A stretch of 64,000 bases of DNA. Source: Desulfonatronum sp. SC1 (lineage in GTDB: Bacteria; Desulfobacterota; Desulfovibrionia; Desulfovibrionales; Desulfonatronaceae). The stretch covers positions 1 through 64,000 of the forward strand of contig NZ_PZKN01000025.1 in NCBI RefSeq assembly GCF_003046795.1, given 5' to 3'. The notes under the pieces were generated by a model. It made no database searches. It had not been told where the DNA came from and saw only the letters and a list, made by a program, of their open reading frames with translations. This document shows, one piece after another, positions 62,385 to 64,000 of the stretch (position 1 is its first letter; each line of letters starts with the position of its first letter). A program made the position numbers and the translations under genes.

Positions 62385-63599
62385 ATGAATTACCTTTCTC
62401 TTTTTGTCATCGCCAAGGATGAAAACGAGTATCTTCGAGAGTGGGTTTATCATCATGCCTTGCTTGGCGTGGAACATTTTTACATCTACGACAATGAGAG
62501 CCGCATTTCTGCTCTTGAGTTTCTGCAAGATTTCCCTTCGGACATGATTACCTATCAGTGGGTTGAGGGAAGGGATCAACAAATTCCGAAATACAATCAT
62601 TGCCTGGAGACATATGGCAAGAAGAACCGCTGGATCGGCTTTCTCGATGTGGATGAATTCCTTTTTCCCATTCAAGGCAATGACCTGCGCGCCGGTTTGG
62701 CGGATTTTGAAGCATATGCCGGCTTGGCCGTGCCGTGGACGACATTTGGATCATCCGGGCACTTGAGTAAACCATCCGGTCTGGTCATGACCAATTATCT
62801 GCAACGTTATCCTGACAATATGCACCCTAGCGACACGATAATCAAGTGTCTCGTAGACCCGGCATCCATCTCCGCCGGCCTTGATCCGCACAGGTTCATG
62901 CCCATTGATGGTCGGTACATTGTAAATGAACTGCATATTCCAGTGGAAAGAGGCGGTAACAGAACACTGCGGTCAACCACGAAGTTTCAATTGAACCACT
63001 TTTTTTTCAAGTCGCAACAGGATTTTGAGGCCAAGCTGCAACGAGGAAGGGCGGATCGCACGGATGCCCAAGGGCGTTATCCTTATGAGATGTTTTACCG
63101 CCAGTCGCGCCAAGCCAGACATCCGGACACCAAAATTCTTCGTTTTGCACCCAAGGTGCATGAGGCTGTGCTGGGTCAAGCCGCAATACTACCGGCCTTG
63201 GGCTCGCTGCATCTTTTTGAGGCAGTGAACACGTTGCTGCCACTTCTGGAGCAGGGCCGCATCGAGGCCGCTGAGGCGCTGCTTTGCCGTGCTTGCACAA
63301 CGTCCGCGCACAGTGCTGAATTGTGGAGCCTTCGAGCCGTTTGCGCTCGTTTAGCCGGAGATCATGAACTGGCATTGCGTTTCGCCAAGCAGGCCATGGC
63401 TCGGGAAATGTCGCTGGAAAGTTCCTGCGAGCTGTTCCAGGCCTTTCTTGGACTTGGGAGGACGGTCGAGGCCCAGGCCACGCTGCAATGCCTGGTGGAT
63501 TATCTTGGGCCGAGGGGCAACGCCGAGATCGGGCTTAAGGATCAAATCGATCAGATGCGTGACCAACTGAAGAACTCAATGCAGGATGGAGTCGCATGA
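62385..63599 (+). CDS. GT92-like (DUF23) glycosyltransferase with TPR tail
   Basis: A 404-residue GT-A type protein: YLSLFVIAKDENEYLREWVYHHALLGVEHFYIYDNES at the start is the DUF23/GT92 signature, WIGFLDVDEFLFP near residue 84 is the metal-binding DxD region, and KFQLNHFFFKSQQDFEAKL near 205 is also typical. Residues about 285-390 are TPR-like. It would add galactose or a related sugar. Its TGA overlaps the next gene's ATG. Confidence 0.83.
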   Translation: MNYLSLFVIAKDENEYLREWVYHHALLGVEHFYIYDNESRISALEFLQDFPSDMITYQWVEGRDQQIPKYNHCLETYGKKNRWIGFLDVDEFLFPIQGNDLRAGLADFEAYAGLAVPWTTFGSSGHLSKPSGLVMTNYLQRYPDNMHPSDTIIKCLVDPASISAGLDPHRFMPIDGRYIVNELHIPVERGGNRTLRSTTKFQLNHFFFKSQQDFEAKLQRGRADRTDAQGRYPYEMFYRQSRQARHPDTKILRFAPKVHEAVLGQAAILPALGSLHLFEAVNTLLPLLEQGRIEAAEALLCRACTTSAHSAELWSLRAVCARLAGDHELALRFAKQAMAREMSLESSCELFQAFLGLGRTVEAQATLQCLVDYLGPRGNAEIGLKDQIDQMRDQLKNSMQDGVA

Positions 63600-64000
63600 G
63601 ACACATCATCGAGACCCTGGAACAGGACATGGCCCAGGGCAAGAATATCGGTTTGTACGAGCATGTGCGGGGATACCTGCATCCAGCGGAAGGGTACATG
63701 TTGATGCTGATGGCCGCCTTTGGTGAAGGCGAAGGCGAGGTCGTGGAGATCGGCAGTTTCCACGGCAAGTCCACCTGCTATCTGGCTCACGGCTTGAGGA
63801 TGCGCAAGTCCGGGGTGGTCCACGCCGTGGATCATTTTCAGGGCTCACCAGAGCACCAGGCCGGGGCGACCCATGAGGAGCCCGCTTTGGTCCGGGAGAA
63901 GACGCTGTACAAGCAGTTCATGAAGAACATCCAGGACAACGGCTTCAGCGAATACGTCCGCCCCGTCGTCGCGGACTCCATCTCGGCGGCAAAGAACTGG
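63596..64000 (+). CDS. Class I SAM methyltransferase (Methyltransf_24-like), 5' part
   Basis: 135 codons to the window edge, opened by ATG 63596 in an ATGA overlap with the GT92-like gene. The SAM-binding motif is VVEIGSFHGKSTCYLAHGL near residues 49-67, followed by VVHAVDHFQGSPEHQ, as in O-methyltransferases that modify glycan sugars. The catalytic C-terminal part is outside the window. Confidence 0.82.
   Translation, partial: MRHIIETLEQDMAQGKNIGLYEHVRGYLHPAEGYMLMLMAAFGEGEGEVVEIGSFHGKSTCYLAHGLRMRKSGVVHAVDHFQGSPEHQAGATHEEPALVREKTLYKQFMKNIQDNGFSEYVRPVVADSISAAKNW

Overview
The window looks like the chromosome of a GC-rich anaerobic deltaproteobacterium, most likely a Desulfovibrionales sulfate reducer of the Desulfonatronum type. 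The pointers are an aldehyde:ferredoxin oxidoreductase with its ferredoxin, YeeE sulfur transporters, LarC, a MoaE-like protein, ThyX, choline/betaine genes and lipopolysaccharide genes. This placement is inferred from gene content; no rRNA or tRNA gene was seen.

Layout. 1-2.6 kb (minus strand): a cation antiporter, a PP-loop thiolation enzyme and a YeeE/YedE pair. The first YeeE half has an in-frame UGA exactly where its family has a conserved Cys, followed by a SECIS-like hairpin. 2.8-6.4 kb: a choline operon (GntR regulator, GMC choline dehydrogenase, choline/betaine binding protein) behind a promoter with a perfect palindrome. 6.6-11.4 kb: ferredoxin, aldehyde oxidoreductase and a secreted PHP metallohydrolase, closed by a terminator. 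11.4-34.5 kb: mostly housekeeping genes (heptosyltransferase, tsaC, trmH, acpS, pdxJ, moaE, galE, dapB, gmhB, rlmE, yebC-ruvC-ruvA-ruvB-thyX, larC). Many hairpin repeats lie between them, including a family built of degenerate TCGNNA hexamers and a 204-bp element with terminal inverted repeats.

34.7-41.2 kb is a scrambled junction. It holds a DUF4143 ATPase, hicA and cysC remnants, pseB, an antitoxin gene, and a PIN-domain toxin fused in frame to the pseC aminotransferase. A frameshifted ORF6N gene between inverted copies of a short repeat and a truncated pseI-like gene follow.

41.2-50.5 kb is a tightly packed operon of eight genes, many overlapping: a zinc-ribbon methyltransferase, two different NeuB-type synthases, an SpsF-like cytidylyltransferase, an SpsG/PseG-methyltransferase fusion, a second zinc-ribbon methyltransferase, an ATP-grasp ligase and a B12-type radical SAM protein. 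It reads as a pathway for an unusual nonulosonic (sialic-like) acid with amide-type and radical modifications, and is my best candidate for an undescribed system.

50.5-64 kb holds surface glycan genes: a GH57-like protein carrying repeat-derived insertions, long mosaic glycosyltransferase/methyltransferase proteins in which AT-rich and GC-rich DNA are joined in frame, a large GT2 protein with a C10 tract at its start codon (possible phase variation), a GT92-like protein and a methyltransferase cut by the window edge.

Together the second half of the window is a surface or flagellar glycosylation island in which short repeats, toxin-antitoxin DNA and foreign AT-rich DNA have been joined to coding sequence without breaking the frame.
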